Of a stretch of DNA of 64,000 bases, positions 1 to 10,046 are shown piece after piece. The stretch lies in contig NZ_VIRS01000009.1 of the NCBI RefSeq assembly GCF_006912135.1, positions 1 to 64,000 of the forward strand. The letters run 5' to 3'. This DNA comes from Cryptosporangium phraense (GTDB lineage: Bacteria > Actinomycetota > Actinomycetes > Mycobacteriales > Cryptosporangiaceae). Within the stretch, counting starts at the first letter, position 1; each line of letters begins with the position of its first letter. Under the pieces are notes generated by a model. That model did not search any database and was not told the DNA's origin. It saw only the letters and a program-made list of their open reading frames with translations. Made by a program: the position numbers and the translations under genes.

Positions 1-60
1 TCCGCCGGCACTGCGTCCGCCGGCACTGCGTCCGCCGGCACTGCGTCCGCCGGCTCCGCG
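1..60. repeat. 15-bp tandem repeat, about four units
   Basis: TCCGCCGGCACTGCG occurs three times in tandem (1-45), followed by a diverged fourth unit (46-60). The period is a multiple of three, and on the minus strand it encodes PADAV repeats inside the disordered protein. The array may continue left of the window. Confidence 0.9.
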
Positions 61-284
61 GCCGCGGCCGCGTGTCCGTCCGCGTCGGCCCCCGTGGGAG
101 CGGAGGCGTCGGACGTCTCCGGAGCCTCCGGAAGCGTCTGATCGGTCTCCGTTGCCCCGGCGGATTCCTCGGCCGCGGTGCTGTCGACGTTCTCGGAGGA
201 GGCCGACGTGCCGGCGGTGTTGCGCTCGGGCCGCTTACCGGAACCGGACCTGCGCTGGGTGCTGTTGGGCATGGGACCTTTCAT
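1..284 (-). CDS. Disordered Ala/Pro/Asp-rich protein, 5' part only
   Basis: Only the N-terminal part is in the window; the gene runs off the left edge. Translation from the ATG at 284 (MKGPMPNSTQRRSGSGKR) or from the ATG at 272 gives a low-complexity, Ala/Ser/Glu/Asp-rich chain with a short basic start. It then enters a pentapeptide repeat PADAV encoded by a 15-bp tandem repeat at the window edge. No domain is visible in this part, so function is unknown; such tails often precede a membrane or DNA-binding domain further along. It is divergent from argS with a 215-bp gap. A GGAAG lies just before the ATG at 284. The reading frame is open throughout with codon bias typical of the window. Confidence 0.55.
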   Translation of the reverse strand, partial: MKGPMPNSTQRRSGSGKRPERNTAGTSASSENVDSTAAEESAGATETDQTLPEAPETSDASAPTGADADGHAAAAAEPADAVPADAVPADAVPA

Positions 285-487
285 GACTTCCGTGCGCGAG
301 CTCGCCGGAAAGGCGAAAACTCCGAGGCGGGTGCAGACCGTTCGGGAGCAGACCGTGCGTGCGGAGCCACACTCGCGAGCGAAGCCCGACCGCATAACGA
401 TCCATGATCGGGCCTCGTTCCGCGCGCGACACCCGCGGGGCACGCTCGCCCCCACGGTAGCGGGCGGGGCACCACCGCGACGCTCGA

Positions 488-493
488 TAGCAT
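488..493 (+). promoter_or_regulatory. Putative -10 of a leaderless argS promoter
   Basis: TAGCAT ends 6 nt before the GTG start at 500, and no Shine-Dalgarno lies in between. This is the spacing expected if transcription begins at the start codon. No convincing -35 is seen. Confidence 0.4.
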
Positions 494-499
494 GACGTA

Positions 500-2155
500 G
501 TGACTCCCGATGCCCTCTCGGCCGCGATCCTCACCGCGGCGCGTGCCGTCTTCACCGAGCGCGGACTCGACTCCGCGATGCTGCCCGACACGGTGGCGGT
601 GGAGCGACCCCGCAACCCGGAGCACGGCGACTACGCCACGAACATCGCGCTCCAGGTAGCGAAGCGAGCCGGAGTCAAACCCCGCGACCTCGCCGGCTGG
701 CTCGCCGAGGCGCTGACCCAGGAACAAGGCATACAGAACGCCGCCGTCGCCGGCCCTGGCTTCCTCAACATCACGCTCGACGCCGCTGCGCAGGGCGAGC
801 TGGCCCGCACGATCGTGCACAGCGGCGACGCCTACGGCCGCACCGACACCCTGCACAAAAAGCGCATCAACCTCGAATTCGTCTCCGCGAACCCCACCGG
901 ACCGGTACACATCGGCGGGGTCCGGTGGGCGGCCGTCGGTGACTCGCTGGCCCGGCTGCTCGAGGCGGTCGGCGCGGACGTGACCCGCGAGTACTACTTC
1001 AACGACCACGGCGCCCAGATCGACCGGTTCGCCCGGTCGCTCCTCGCCGCGGCCAAGGGCGAGCCCACCCCCGAGGACGGCTACGGCGGTTCCTACATCC
1101 CCGAGATCGCCGCCGAGGTCCTCCGGAAGCGCCCCGATGCGCTTCAAGCCCCGGATCCGCAGGAGGTTTTCCGGGAGACAGGCGTCGACCTCATGTTCGA
1201 CGAGGTGAAGCGGAGCCTCCACGACTTCGGCGTCGATTTCGACGTCTACTTCCACGAGAACTCGCTGTTCGAGTCGGGTGAGGTCGAGCGTGCGGTCGCC
1301 ACGCTGCGTGAGCATGGTCACATCTTCGAGAAGGACGGCGCGGTCTGGCTCCGCACCACCGACTACGGCGACGACAAAGACCGGCCGATCATCAAGAGCA
1401 ACGGCGACGCGGCCTACATCGCCGGTGACGCCGCGTACTACCTGAACAAGCGGGCCCGCGGCTTCGAGATCTGCATCTACATGCTCGGCGCCGACCACGC
1501 CGGCTACGTCCAGCGGCTGAAGGCGCTGGCCGCCTGCGCCGGCGACGACCCGAACTACAACATCCAGGTGCTGATCGGCCAGCTGGTCAACCTGGTCAAG
1601 GACGGTCAGCCGGTCCGGATGTCCAAGCGCGCCGGCGCGGTCGTGACGCTGGAAGAACTGGTGGACGCGATCGGCGTGGACGCGTCCCGGTACGCGCTGG
1701 CCCGCTCGAGCGTCAACCAGATGATCGACCTCGACCTCGACCTCTGGGCCCGGCGCACCAACGACAACCCGGTGTTCTACGTCCAGTACGTGGCCGCGCG
1801 GACGGCCGCGGTGGTAAGGAACGCCACCGACGTCGGCATCACGCTCGACGAGACGCACTTCAAGCCCGAGCTCCTCACCCACGAGCGGGAGTCCGCGCTG
1901 CTCGGCGCGCTCGGGGAGTTCCCGCGGGTGGTCGCGGGCGCGGCCGAGCTGCGCGAGCCGCACCGGGTCGCGCACTACCTCGAGCAGCTCGCCGCCACCT
2001 ATCACCGCTGGTACGACGAGTGCCGGGTGATCCCGAAGGGAGACGAGGAGATCACCGACGTCAACCGGACCCGGCTCTGGCTCAACGTGGCCACCCGCAC
2101 GGTCGTCGCCAACGGGCTCGCCCTGCTCGGCGTTAGTGCGCCGGAGCGGATGTGA
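500..2155 (+). CDS. argS: Arginyl-tRNA synthetase
   Basis: Charges tRNA-Arg with arginine in the cytoplasm. The 551-aa length is normal for ArgRS. An N-terminal Arg-tRNA synthetase domain (about residues 1-95) precedes the class I catalytic core. The HIGH-type signature reads HIGG at 137-140, as I recall it for actinobacterial ArgRS, and the KMSK-type loop reads RMSKR around 373-377. The C-terminal anticodon-binding DALR domain ends the protein. The GTG start has no ribosome binding site but has a -10-like hexamer just upstream, suggesting a leaderless mRNA. lysA follows 52 bp after the stop, so cotranscription is likely. Confidence 0.97.
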   Translation: MTPDALSAAILTAARAVFTERGLDSAMLPDTVAVERPRNPEHGDYATNIALQVAKRAGVKPRDLAGWLAEALTQEQGIQNAAVAGPGFLNITLDAAAQGELARTIVHSGDAYGRTDTLHKKRINLEFVSANPTGPVHIGGVRWAAVGDSLARLLEAVGADVTREYYFNDHGAQIDRFARSLLAAAKGEPTPEDGYGGSYIPEIAAEVLRKRPDALQAPDPQEVFRETGVDLMFDEVKRSLHDFGVDFDVYFHENSLFESGEVERAVATLREHGHIFEKDGAVWLRTTDYGDDKDRPIIKSNGDAAYIAGDAAYYLNKRARGFEICIYMLGADHAGYVQRLKALAACAGDDPNYNIQVLIGQLVNLVKDGQPVRMSKRAGAVVTLEELVDAIGVDASRYALARSSVNQMIDLDLDLWARRTNDNPVFYVQYVAARTAAVVRNATDVGITLDETHFKPELLTHERESALLGALGEFPRVVAGAAELREPHRVAHYLEQLAATYHRWYDECRVIPKGDEEITDVNRTRLWLNVATRTVVANGLALLGVSAPERM

Positions 2156-2207
2156 ACCGCCTCGGAGGACGCGGCGTAAGTGCGGCTGGGGACCTGAGGG
2201 GGCGGAT

Positions 2208-3596
2208 GTGAGGGCGCACCCGGCCGGTCCCCGGCACGCCGAGGTTCTGCCCGCTTCCCACCTGGGAAACCCGGCCAAGAACCTCAACGACCTCGACCCC
2301 ACGATCTGGCCGGCCAACGCCACCCGCGAGAACGGCGTCCTGCACCTCGGCGGCGTCGACGTGCGTGACCTGGCGGCCGAGCACGGCACGCCCGCGATCG
2401 TCCTCGACGAGGGTGACTTCCGCGGGCGCGCCCGGGCCTACGCCGAGGCGTTCACCGGCGGCGACGTGTTCTACGCCGGCAAGGCGTTCCTGAGCCGGGG
2501 CGTCGCCCGCTGGGTCGACGAAGAGGGCCTCCACCTGGACGTCTGCACCGGTGGCGAGTTGAAGGTCGCCCTCAGCGCAGGGTTCCCGCCGGAGAAGATC
2601 GCGCTGCACGGCAACAACAAGTCGACCGCTGAGCTGCAAAAAGCCGTAGACCACAACGTCGGCCGCGTCGTCCTCGACTCCTACGTCGAGATCGTCCGTC
2701 TGGCGGACATCGCGCAACGCGCGGGCAAGGAAGTACAGGTCCTCGTCCGGGTGACGGTCGGCGTCGAGGCCCACACCCACGAGTACATCGCCACCGCCCA
2801 CGAAGATCAGAAGTTCGGCTTCTCGCTGTCCGGCGGCGAGGCCGCCGAGGCGGTCGCGCGGGTCCTGCGCCAGCCCGGCCTGAAGCTCGTCGGCCTGCAC
2901 AGCCACATCGGATCGCAGATCTTCGACACGTCCGGGTTCGAGGTCTCCGCGCACCGGCTCGTCGGCCTGCTCCGCCAGATCCGCGACGAGCACGGCCTGG
3001 AGCTGCCCGAACTCGACCTCGGCGGCGGTCTCGGCATCGCCTACGTCGAGGGCGACACCCCGCTCGACATCGGCGCGGTGGCCAAGGAGCTGCGCCGGAT
3101 CGTCGAGACCGAGTGCACCAGTGCCGGCCTGCCGATCCCCCGGATCGCGGTCGAGCCCGGCCGGGCGATCGTCGGCCCGGCCGGCGTCACGGTGTACGAG
3201 GTCGGCACGGTCAAGCCGGTGGACACCGGCACCGGCACGCGCACGTACGTCAGCATCGACGGCGGCATGAGCGACAACCTGCGCACCGCGCTCTACGACG
3301 CCGAGTACACCTGTGTGCTCGCGTCCCGGGCCAGCGACGCACCACCGATGCTGGCCCGCGTCGTCGGCCGGCACTGCGAGAGCGGCGACGTCGTCGTCAA
3401 GGACGTCTGGCTGCCGTCCGACGTCGTGCCGGGCGACCTGCTCGCGGTGGCCGCCACCGGCGCCTACTGCCGGAGCATGGCCAGCAACTACAACCACACC
3501 CCGCGTCCGCCGGTGGTCGCGGTGGCCGACCGGACCACGAAGGTCCTGGTCCGGCGTGAGACGGAGGACGACCTCATGCGGCTGGACGTCGGATGA
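2208..3596 (+). CDS. lysA: Diaminopimelate decarboxylase
   Basis: PLP enzyme converting meso-diaminopimelate to L-lysine, the last step of lysine synthesis. It is a fold-type III decarboxylase of 462 aa. The PLP lysine is K92 in the motif FYAGKAF, the glycine-rich phosphate loop is in DLGGGLGIAY, and the catalytic CESGD is at 390-394. I chose the GTG at 2208, preceded by a GAGGGGG purine run; a longer in-frame reading from 2136 would overlap argS and adds nothing family-like. The stop overlaps the hom start by 4 bp, so lysA, hom, thrC and thrB form one tightly coupled unit from aspartate-family precursors. Confidence 0.96.
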   Translation: MRAHPAGPRHAEVLPASHLGNPAKNLNDLDPTIWPANATRENGVLHLGGVDVRDLAAEHGTPAIVLDEGDFRGRARAYAEAFTGGDVFYAGKAFLSRGVARWVDEEGLHLDVCTGGELKVALSAGFPPEKIALHGNNKSTAELQKAVDHNVGRVVLDSYVEIVRLADIAQRAGKEVQVLVRVTVGVEAHTHEYIATAHEDQKFGFSLSGGEAAEAVARVLRQPGLKLVGLHSHIGSQIFDTSGFEVSAHRLVGLLRQIRDEHGLELPELDLGGGLGIAYVEGDTPLDIGAVAKELRRIVETECTSAGLPIPRIAVEPGRAIVGPAGVTVYEVGTVKPVDTGTGTRTYVSIDGGMSDNLRTALYDAEYTCVLASRASDAPPMLARVVGRHCESGDVVVKDVWLPSDVVPGDLLAVAATGAYCRSMASNYNHTPRPPVVAVADRTTKVLVRRETEDDLMRLDVG

Positions 3597-4906
3597 CCGA
3601 CCCCGAGAAAAAGACCCTCCGGGTCGCCCTGCTGGGCTGCGGCACGGTCGGCCGCGAGGTCGTCCGGCTGATCGAGTCCCAGTCGGACGATCTGACCGCG
3701 CGCGTCGGCGCCGAGCTGCAGATCGCCGGCATCGCGGTGCGCCGAGGAGGCCGCGACCGCGGGGTCGACCCGGCGCTGCTGACGACCGACGCGCACGGGC
3801 TCGCGGTGCGCGACGACATCGACCTGGTCGTCGAGGTCGTCGGCGGCATCGAGCCGGCCCGCAGCTGGCTGGTCGACGCCCTCAAGGCGGGCAAGTCCGT
3901 GGTCAGCGCCAACAAGGCGCTGCTGGCCGAAGATGGCGCCACGCTCCAGGAGGCGGCCGCGGCCGGCGGCGCCGACCTGTACTACGAGGCCGCGGTGGCC
4001 GGCGCGATCCCGATACTCCGCCCGCTGCGCGAGTCGCTGCACGGCGACCGGATCACCCGCATCACCGGCATCGTGAACGGAACCACGAACTACATCCTGT
4101 CCTCGATGGACTCCACCGGCGCCGGGTTCAACGAGGCCCTGGACGAGGCCACCGAGCTCGGCTACGCCGAGGCCGACCCGACCGCCGACGTCGAGGGCTT
4201 CGACGCCGCGGCCAAGGCCGCGATCCTCGCTTCGCTCGCGTTCCACACCCGGGTCACCGCGGCCGACGTCCACCGCGAGGGCATCACCGAGGTCACCGCG
4301 GCCGACGTGGCCAGCGCTCGGGCGATGGGCTGCACGGTGAAGCTGCTCTGCATCGCCGAGCGGCACACCGACGCCGACGGTGGCGAGTCGGTCAGCGTCC
4401 GCGTGCACCCGGCGATGCTGCCGCGGACGCATCCGCTGGCGAGCGTCGGAGACGCGTTCAACGCGGTCTTCGTCGAGGCGGACGCGGCCGGTCAGCTGAT
4501 GTTCTACGGACGCGGAGCGGGCGGCGCGCCGACCGCCAGCGCGGTGCTCGGCGACCTGGTCGCGGTGGCCCGCAACCGGCTGGCCGGCGCCCGCGCGACG
4601 CCCGAGTCGCCCTACGCCGACCTGCGGATCCGGCCGATGGCCGAGGCCCGCACGCGCTACCACATCTCGCTCGACGTCTCCGACAAGGCCGGCGTGCTGG
4701 CCGAGGTGGCCGCGGCTTTCGCCCGCCAGGACGTGAGCATCTCCACGGTCCGTCAGGAGGGGCGTGGCGACGACGCGACGCTCGTCGCCGTGACGCACAC
4801 CGCCACCGACGCGGCCCTGGCGGCCACGGTCGAGGCACTGCGTGAACTACCGATCGTCCGGAACGTCGTCAGCGTCATGCGGGTCGAAGGGGGAGAGTCG
4901 AAGTGA
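3593..4906 (+). CDS. hom: Homoserine dehydrogenase
   Basis: NAD(P)H-dependent reduction of aspartate semialdehyde to homoserine, the branch point to threonine and methionine. The 437-aa chain has an N-terminal Rossmann fold (GCGTVG near residue 15), the catalytic homoserine dehydrogenase domain with [10 protein letters not shown] near 160, and a C-terminal ACT domain (about 355-430, starting [14 protein letters not shown]). The ACT domain is the usual site of threonine feedback inhibition. ATG start with 4-bp overlap to lysA; the stop overlaps the thrC GTG by 4 bp, which implies translational coupling. Confidence 0.97.
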   Translation: MTDPEKKTLRVALLGCGTVGREVVRLIESQSDDLTARVGAELQIAGIAVRRGGRDRGVDPALLTTDAHGLAVRDDIDLVVEVVGGIEPARSWLVDALKAGKSVVSANKALLAEDGATLQEAAAAGGADLYYEAAVAGAIPILRPLRESLHGDRITRITGIVNGTTNYILSSMDSTGAGFNEALDEATELGYAEADPTADVEGFDAAAKAAILASLAFHTRVTAADVHREGITEVTAADVASARAMGCTVKLLCIAERHTDADGGESVSVRVHPAMLPRTHPLASVGDAFNAVFVEADAAGQLMFYGRGAGGAPTASAVLGDLVAVARNRLAGARATPESPYADLRIRPMAEARTRYHISLDVSDKAGVLAEVAAAFARQDVSISTVRQEGRGDDATLVAVTHTATDAALAATVEALRELPIVRNVVSVMRVEGGESK

Positions 4907-5991
4907 TCCCGGCCGGAACCACCAGGAGCGGGTCGAGACCGGCCTGGCGGGGCATCATCGAGGAGTACCGCGAGTTCCTGCCGGTGACTCCCGAGACCCC
5001 CGTAGTGACTCTGCGTGAGGGTGGGACGCCGCTCTTCCCGGCCCCGACGCTGTCGGACCGCACCGGGTGCGACGTCTACCTGAAGATCGAGGGCGCCAAC
5101 CCGACCGGGTCCTTCAAGGACCGCGGGATGACGATGGCGATCTCGAAGGCGGTCGAGGGCGGCGCCAAGGCCGTGATCTGCGCGTCGACCGGCAACACGT
5201 CGGCGTCGGCGGCGGCCTACGCGGCCCGGGCCGGTCTGGTCTGCGCCGTGCTCGTGCCCCAGGGCAAGATCGCGCTCGGCAAGATGGCCCAGGCGCTGGT
5301 CTACGGAGCCAAGTTGCTGCAGGTCGACGGCAACTTCGACGACTGCCTGCAGCTCGCGTCGAAGCTCTCGCTGGAGTACCCGGTCAGCCTGGTCAACTCG
5401 ACCAACGAGTTCCGGCTCGAGGGCCAGAAGACCGCGTCGTTCGAGATCGTCGACGCGCTCGGCGACGCGCCGGACGCGCACTTCCTGCCGGTCGGCAACG
5501 CCGGAAACATCACCGCGTACTGGCGCGGGTACGTCCAGGCGGCCGAGCACGGCTGGGCCACGAAGAAGCCGGTCATGCGCGGGTTCCAGGCCGCCGGGGC
5601 GGCGCCGCTGGTGTCCGGCCAGGTCGTGCGCGAGCCGTCGACGATCGCGACCGCGATCCGGATCGGCAACCCGGCCTCGTGGACGAAGGCCATCGCCGCC
5701 CGGGACGAGTCGGGCGGCAACATCGAGGCGGTCACCGACCGGCAGATCCTGGCCGCGTACCGGCTGCTCGCGCGGTCGGAGGCGGTCTTCGTCGAGCCGG
5801 CGTCGGCGGCCTCGGTCGCCGGCCTGCTCGCCGCGGCCGACGACGGAACCCTCGAGCGGGGTCAGCGCGTGGTCTGCACGGTGACCGGCAACGGCCTGAA
5901 GGACCCCGACTGGGCGATCTCCGGCGCCCCCGCGCCGCGCACGGTTCCGGTCGACGCGGCCGTCGCGGCGTCCGAGCTGGGCCTCGCGTGA
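4903..5991 (+). CDS. thrC: Threonine synthase
   Basis: PLP enzyme making L-threonine from O-phosphohomoserine. The 362-aa length matches the short (thermophile/actinobacterial) class of threonine synthases. The PLP Schiff-base lysine is K72 in the motif SFKDRGM, followed by [12 protein letters not shown] and a phosphate-binding glycine loop [14 protein letters not shown] start, 4-bp overlap with hom upstream and 4-bp overlap with thrB downstream. Confidence 0.97.
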   Translation: MIPAGTTRSGSRPAWRGIIEEYREFLPVTPETPVVTLREGGTPLFPAPTLSDRTGCDVYLKIEGANPTGSFKDRGMTMAISKAVEGGAKAVICASTGNTSASAAAYAARAGLVCAVLVPQGKIALGKMAQALVYGAKLLQVDGNFDDCLQLASKLSLEYPVSLVNSTNEFRLEGQKTASFEIVDALGDAPDAHFLPVGNAGNITAYWRGYVQAAEHGWATKKPVMRGFQAAGAAPLVSGQVVREPSTIATAIRIGNPASWTKAIAARDESGGNIEAVTDRQILAAYRLLARSEAVFVEPASAASVAGLLAAADDGTLERGQRVVCTVTGNGLKDPDWAISGAPAPRTVPVDAAVAASELGLA

Positions 5992-6902
5992 CCTTTGTGT
6001 CCTCGCCGGTGGCCGTGCGGCCACCGGCGACGACCGCGAACATCGGGCCGGGCTACGACGCGCTCGGCGCCGCGCTCACCCTGTTCGACGAGATCGAGCT
6101 GGCCGTGACCGGCGGCGGCCTCGAGGTCGAGCTGACCGGCGAGGGCGCCGACGAACTGCCCACCGACGAGCGCCACCTGCTGGTCCGGGCGGCCCGGGCG
6201 GCGTTCGACCGGCTCGGCGGCCAGCCGGCCGGCCTGCGTCTGCGTTGCCTGAACCGGATCCCGCAGGCGCGGGGGATGGGCTCGTCGTCGGCCGCGGTCG
6301 TCGGCGGCATCGTGGCGGCCCGCGGACTCGTCGACGGCGGCGCCGAGCTGATGACCGACGCCGACGCGCTCGCGCTGGCGGCCGAGATCGAGGGCCATCC
6401 CGACAACGTCGCCCCCTGTCTGCTGGGTGGTGTCACGATCGCCTGGGCCGACGACGTCACCGGCCTGGCCCGGGCGGCGCGGATGGAACCGGCGGCCGAT
6501 CTGCGCCCGGTGATCTGCGTCCCCAAAACACGCGGCTACACCGCGGCGAGCCGTGGCCTGCTCCCGGCCGAAGTCCCGCACGCCGAGGCCGCGGCGAACG
6601 CCGGACGGGCCGCGCTGCTGGTCCGCGCGCTGACCGCCCAGCCCGACCTGCTGCTGCCGGCCACCCGCGACTGGCTCCACCAGGACTACCGGCGGGCCTC
6701 GATGCCGCAGAGCCTCGACCTGGTCGACGCGCTCCGCGCCGACGGCGTCGCCGCGGTCGTGAGCGGCGCCGGCCCGACGGTTCTCGCGTTCGCCCCGGTC
6801 GAAAACGTGGAGGCGATTGCGACGAAGGTTGCCGGTTCGGCTACCTTCGAGATAGTCGCGGTCGACGTTTCATCGGTCGGTGCGGTGGCTATCCGGTTGT
6901 GA
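5988..6902 (+). CDS. thrB: Homoserine kinase
   Basis: GHMP-family kinase phosphorylating homoserine to O-phosphohomoserine, the substrate of ThrC. From the GTG at 5988 it encodes 304 aa. The ATP loop is [16 protein letters not shown] (about residues 91-106), the N-terminal substrate strand is [13 protein letters not shown], and the C-terminal GHMP motif is [11 protein letters not shown]. The start is fixed by the GTGA overlap with the thrC stop; the reading frame is open further upstream, but that extension lies wholly inside thrC. It is the last gene of the lysA-hom-thrC-thrB unit. Confidence 0.96.
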   Translation: MTFVSSPVAVRPPATTANIGPGYDALGAALTLFDEIELAVTGGGLEVELTGEGADELPTDERHLLVRAARAAFDRLGGQPAGLRLRCLNRIPQARGMGSSSAAVVGGIVAARGLVDGGAELMTDADALALAAEIEGHPDNVAPCLLGGVTIAWADDVTGLARAARMEPAADLRPVICVPKTRGYTAASRGLLPAEVPHAEAAANAGRAALLVRALTAQPDLLLPATRDWLHQDYRRASMPQSLDLVDALRADGVAAVVSGAGPTVLAFAPVENVEAIATKVAGSATFEIVAVDVSSVGAVAIRL

Positions 6903-7301
6903 CCAGCGGTGATGCGAGTGTGACGCAGGCCGCAATTCGTTCCCGACGTCGTCCAGGCGCCGATGAGGAACACGCCGGTGGCGGGATGTGTTGCTGCGAG
7001 TGGACCTGGGCGTCTACGCTGCTAGGCAGCACAGCCGCCCTCGGGCGCGCGATCACGCCGGGCCGAGTGTCTTCTTAACGCTCCCGCCGGCAACTCCAAC
7101 CGATGCAACGGGCGCGGAACCTGACCGCAACCGGTGCTGAGGTCGAGCCAGAGAGCGCTCCACCCCGGCCCTTCTGAGGTTAGGCGGTTGTCCCCGTTCC
7201 ACTCGTCTGCCGACGGGTGGTCAAGACCGGCCGAAAGGCCGTGCTCCATACCCGGCCGTACGGCTGATCCAGCCGTCGCCCGTCGCAGGGAAGGACCCCC
7301 A
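6903..7301 (+). promoter_or_regulatory. rho 5' leader (399 bp, no gene)
   Basis: No coding potential typical of the window is seen. A weak promoter-like pair, TTGCTG (6991-6996) and TACGCT (7015-7020, 18-bp spacer), could start a leader of about 275 nt. Two small hairpins lie just before rho: CGGCC-GAAA-GGCCG (7228-7241, GNRA-type loop) and CGGCT-N5-AGCCG (7261-7275). rho genes of other bacteria are autoregulated in their leaders, so this segment is a candidate for the same; that is inference. Confidence 0.4.
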
Positions 7302-9557
7302 TTGAGCGACACCACTGAAATCGCCCCCCAGTCGCAGGAAGCTCCTGCGGCGGAGGGCGCCCCGGCGGCCAAGCCTCGCCGCCGAGCCGGGGGTTTGTCC
7401 GGAATGCTCCTGCCCGAGTTGCAGAAGCTCGCCGGTGAGCTCGGCATTCCGAGCACCGGCCGGATGCGTAAGAGCGAGCTCGTAGCCGCCATTCAGGCCC
7501 GTCAGGCCGGTGGCGAGCCCGCGAAGGCGGCCGACAAGGCCGCCACCGTGCCGGCGCCGCGTTCCGCCGCCGCCCCGGCCACCGAGGCTCCCGCGGAGAC
7601 CGCCCAGCAGCCGACCCTCCCGGTCGACGCCGAGCCCGCCGCCACGGCCGCCCCCCGGCGCCGCCGGGCCGCGTCCCGCGCCGCCGGTGCTCCCGCGGCC
7701 GCCGAGGCGTCCGTCGCCACCGCGGAACCGCAGGTCGCAGCCCCCGCGCAGGCGTCCGCCGCTCCCGCCGAGGCGGCTCCGGCCGAGGCCGCGCCGGCCC
7801 CCGTGACTGCTCCCCAGACGTCCACGGCTCCGACGTCCGCGACCCGGACGTCGGCGGCTCCGACGTCGGACATCTCGACGGACGCGCCCGCGAACGAGGC
7901 GCCGTCCACCGACGAGGCGCCGCAGCGTCCCCGCCGCGAACGCGGCGACCGGGGACCGCGCAGCGAGCGCGGTGACCAGGACGAGAACCAGGGCGGGGAG
8001 CGCAACCAGCGCAACCGCGACCGGCGTCCGGCCGCCGACGGCGACCGCCAGGGCGGACGCGACGACTCCGGCGAGCGCTCGCCGGGCGAGCGCGGTGACC
8101 GCAACCAGCGCAACCGCGACCGCAACAGCCAGCAGAACGACCGCGGCCAGAACGACCGCGGCCAGAGCGACCGCGACCGTAACGACCGCGACCGGAACCA
8201 GGGCGAGCGGGGCCAGAGCGACCGCAACGCCGACCGGAACGCGGACCGCAACCAGAACCGCGGCGGCAACCAGAACCAGAACCAGAACCAGAACGACCAG
8301 GACGACGACGATGACGAGGGCGGCAGCCGCCGGCGCCGCGGACGCTTCCGTGAGCGCAACCGTCGTGGCCGCGGCGACGGCCGCAACGAGCGGTTCGACG
8401 AGCAGCAGCCGCAGGTCGCCGACGACGACGTCCTGATCCCGGTCGCGGGCATCGTCGACATCCTCGACAACTACGCGTTCGTGCGCACGTCGGGGTACCT
8501 GACCGGCCCGAACGACGTGTACGTGTCGATGTCGCAGGTGCGCAAGAACGGCCTGCGCCGCGGTGACGCGGTGACCGGTGCGGTCCGCCAGCCCCGGGAG
8601 GGCGAGCGGCGCGACAAGTACAACGCGCTGGTGCGGCTCGACACCGTCAACGGGTTCCCGCCCGAGGAGGCGCGGAAGCGGCCGGAGTTCCAGAAGCTCA
8701 CGCCGCTCTACCCCCAGGAGCGTCTGCGCCTGGAGACCGAGCCCAACGTCATGACCACCCGGATCATCGACCTGGTCATGCCGATCGGCAAGGGCCAGCG
8801 GGCGCTGATCGTTTCGCCGCCGAAGGCCGGCAAGACGATGGTTCTGCAGTCGATCGCCAACGCGATCGCGAAGAACAACCCCGAGTGCTACCTGATGGTC
8901 GTCCTGGTCGACGAGCGTCCGGAAGAGGTCACCGACATGCAGCGGTCGGTGAAGGGCGAGGTCATCGCCTCGACGTTCGACCGCCCGCCGTCCGACCACA
9001 CGACGGTCGCCGAGCTGTCGATCGAGCGGGCCAAGCGCCTGGTCGAGCTGGGTCACGACGTCGTCGTGCTGCTCGACTCGATCACCCGCCTGGGCCGGGC
9101 CTACAACCTGGCCGCGCCGGCGTCCGGCCGGATCCTGTCCGGTGGTGTCGACTCGACCGCGCTCTACCCGCCGAAGCGGTTCCTCGGCGCGGCGCGCAAC
9201 ATCGAGAACGGCGGCTCGCTGACGATTCTCGCCACCGCGCTGGTCGAGACCGGTTCCACGATGGACACGGTCATCTTCGAGGAGTTCAAGGGCACGGGTA
9301 ACGCCGAGCTCAAGCTCGACCGCAAGATCGCCGACAAGCGGGTCTTCCCCGCGGTCGACGTCGACGCGTCCGGCACCCGCAAGGAAGAGATCCTGCTGGC
9401 GCCGGAGGAGATGGTCATCGTGCACAAGCTGCGCCGGGTGCTGCACGCGCTCGAGCCGCAGCAGGCGATCGAGATGCTGCTGGACCGGCTGCGCAAGAGC
9501 TCGACGAACATCGAGTTCCTGATGCAGGTCCAGAAGACCACGGTCTCGAACGACTGA
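7302..9557 (+). CDS. rho: Transcription termination factor Rho with long disordered insertion
   Basis: Hexameric RNA helicase that terminates transcripts. From TTG 7302 (AAGGA upstream; product [10 protein letters not shown]...) it has 751 aa, far longer than the roughly 420 aa of E. coli Rho. Order: Rho N-terminal domain (about 32-71, [20 protein letters not shown]), Ala/Pro-rich segment (72-210), Arg/Asn/Asp/Gln-rich low-complexity segment (210-370), cold-shock RNA-binding domain (about 377-467), RecA-type ATPase. Walker A is PPKAGKT (about 506-512) and the Walker B Asp is about 592 in [10 protein letters not shown]. Long insertions of this kind are known in high-GC actinobacterial Rho. A hairpin terminator-like element follows. 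Confidence 0.97.
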   Translation: MSDTTEIAPQSQEAPAAEGAPAAKPRRRAGGLSGMLLPELQKLAGELGIPSTGRMRKSELVAAIQARQAGGEPAKAADKAATVPAPRSAAAPATEAPAETAQQPTLPVDAEPAATAAPRRRRAASRAAGAPAAAEASVATAEPQVAAPAQASAAPAEAAPAEAAPAPVTAPQTSTAPTSATRTSAAPTSDISTDAPANEAPSTDEAPQRPRRERGDRGPRSERGDQDENQGGERNQRNRDRRPAADGDRQGGRDDSGERSPGERGDRNQRNRDRNSQQNDRGQNDRGQSDRDRNDRDRNQGERGQSDRNADRNADRNQNRGGNQNQNQNQNDQDDDDDEGGSRRRRGRFRERNRRGRGDGRNERFDEQQPQVADDDVLIPVAGIVDILDNYAFVRTSGYLTGPNDVYVSMSQVRKNGLRRGDAVTGAVRQPREGERRDKYNALVRLDTVNGFPPEEARKRPEFQKLTPLYPQERLRLETEPNVMTTRIIDLVMPIGKGQRALIVSPPKAGKTMVLQSIANAIAKNNPECYLMVVLVDERPEEVTDMQRSVKGEVIASTFDRPPSDHTTVAELSIERAKRLVELGHDVVVLLDSITRLGRAYNLAAPASGRILSGGVDSTALYPPKRFLGAARNIENGGSLTILATALVETGSTMDTVIFEEFKGTGNAELKLDRKIADKRVFPAVDVDASGTRKEEILLAPEEMVIVHKLRRVLHALEPQQAIEMLLDRLRKSSTNIEFLMQVQKTTVSND

Positions 9558-9570
9558 CGCTCGTCCGCAC

Positions 9571-9602
9571 CGAAGGCCGGCCCCTCGCGGAGCCGGCCTT
9601 CG
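9571..9602 (+). terminator. Hairpin after rho
   Basis: Perfect 11-bp stem CGAAGGCCGGC / GCCGGCCTTCG with a 10-nt loop, starting 13 bp after the rho stop. There is no T-run after it, so it may act as an mRNA 3' end or only as a weak terminator before rpmE. Confidence 0.6.
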
Positions 9603-9731
9603 GCCACGCGAGGAATAGCTGGATTGGGCGTTTCGTTAGCCCGTCTGACACACTGGCCCTCATCGGTTCCGGTTCACGCTGCGCTCCTCCGGGCGCCCGG
9701 CGACCCGGCGACCACTTCGAGAAGAGGAACC

Positions 9732-9962
9732 ATGAAGCCCGACATCCACCCGCAGTACGTCGAGACGCAGGTCGTCTGCTCGTGCGGGAGCACGTTCACC
9801 ACGCGCAGCACCGCGACCGGTGGCACGATCACGGCCGACGTCTGCTCGCAGTGCCACCCGTTCTACACGGGCAAGCAGAAGATCCTCGACACCGGTGGCC
9901 GCGTGGCTCGGTTCGAGCGTCGCTTCGGCAAGCGTCAGGCCGCCGGCTCGGCCGACAAGTAG
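9732..9962 (+). CDS. rpmE: 50S ribosomal protein L31, zinc-binding type
   Basis: Large-subunit ribosomal protein, 76 aa from the ATG at 9732, which is preceded by GAAGAGGAACC. It carries the four cysteines of the zinc-containing L31 form: C16, C18, C38 and C41 (motifs VVCSCG and [14 protein letters not shown]). A zinc-free paralogue, common in actinobacteria under Zur control, would be elsewhere. Flanked by hairpins on both sides, so it may be a separate transcript. Confidence 0.97.
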   Translation: MKPDIHPQYVETQVVCSCGSTFTTRSTATGGTITADVCSQCHPFYTGKQKILDTGGRVARFERRFGKRQAAGSADK

Positions 9963-9969
9963 CGTCCCG

Positions 9970-10011
9970 ACGGCGCCCGTCCGCCCCCTCCGGGGGGTGG
10001 GCGGGCGCCGT
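9970..10011 (+). terminator. Intrinsic terminator after rpmE
   Basis: ACGGCGCCCG pairs with CGGGCGCCGT across a GC-rich inner arm, and is followed by a T-rich stretch TCGTTTGT. It starts 7 bp after the rpmE stop. Confidence 0.75.
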
Positions 10012-10046
10012 TCGTTTGTGCCAGCCCATTCGACCGGAGCCCAGAC

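Noticed and set aside
1-60. CRISPR array
   Set aside because: Repeats are directly adjacent 15-mers in coding frame with no spacers.
281-2389. Long minus-strand open frame (702 codons) opposite argS
   Set aside because: It is the antisense shadow of argS in GC-rich DNA: Arg/Gly/Asp/Val-rich, no domain, and argS is certain on the other strand.
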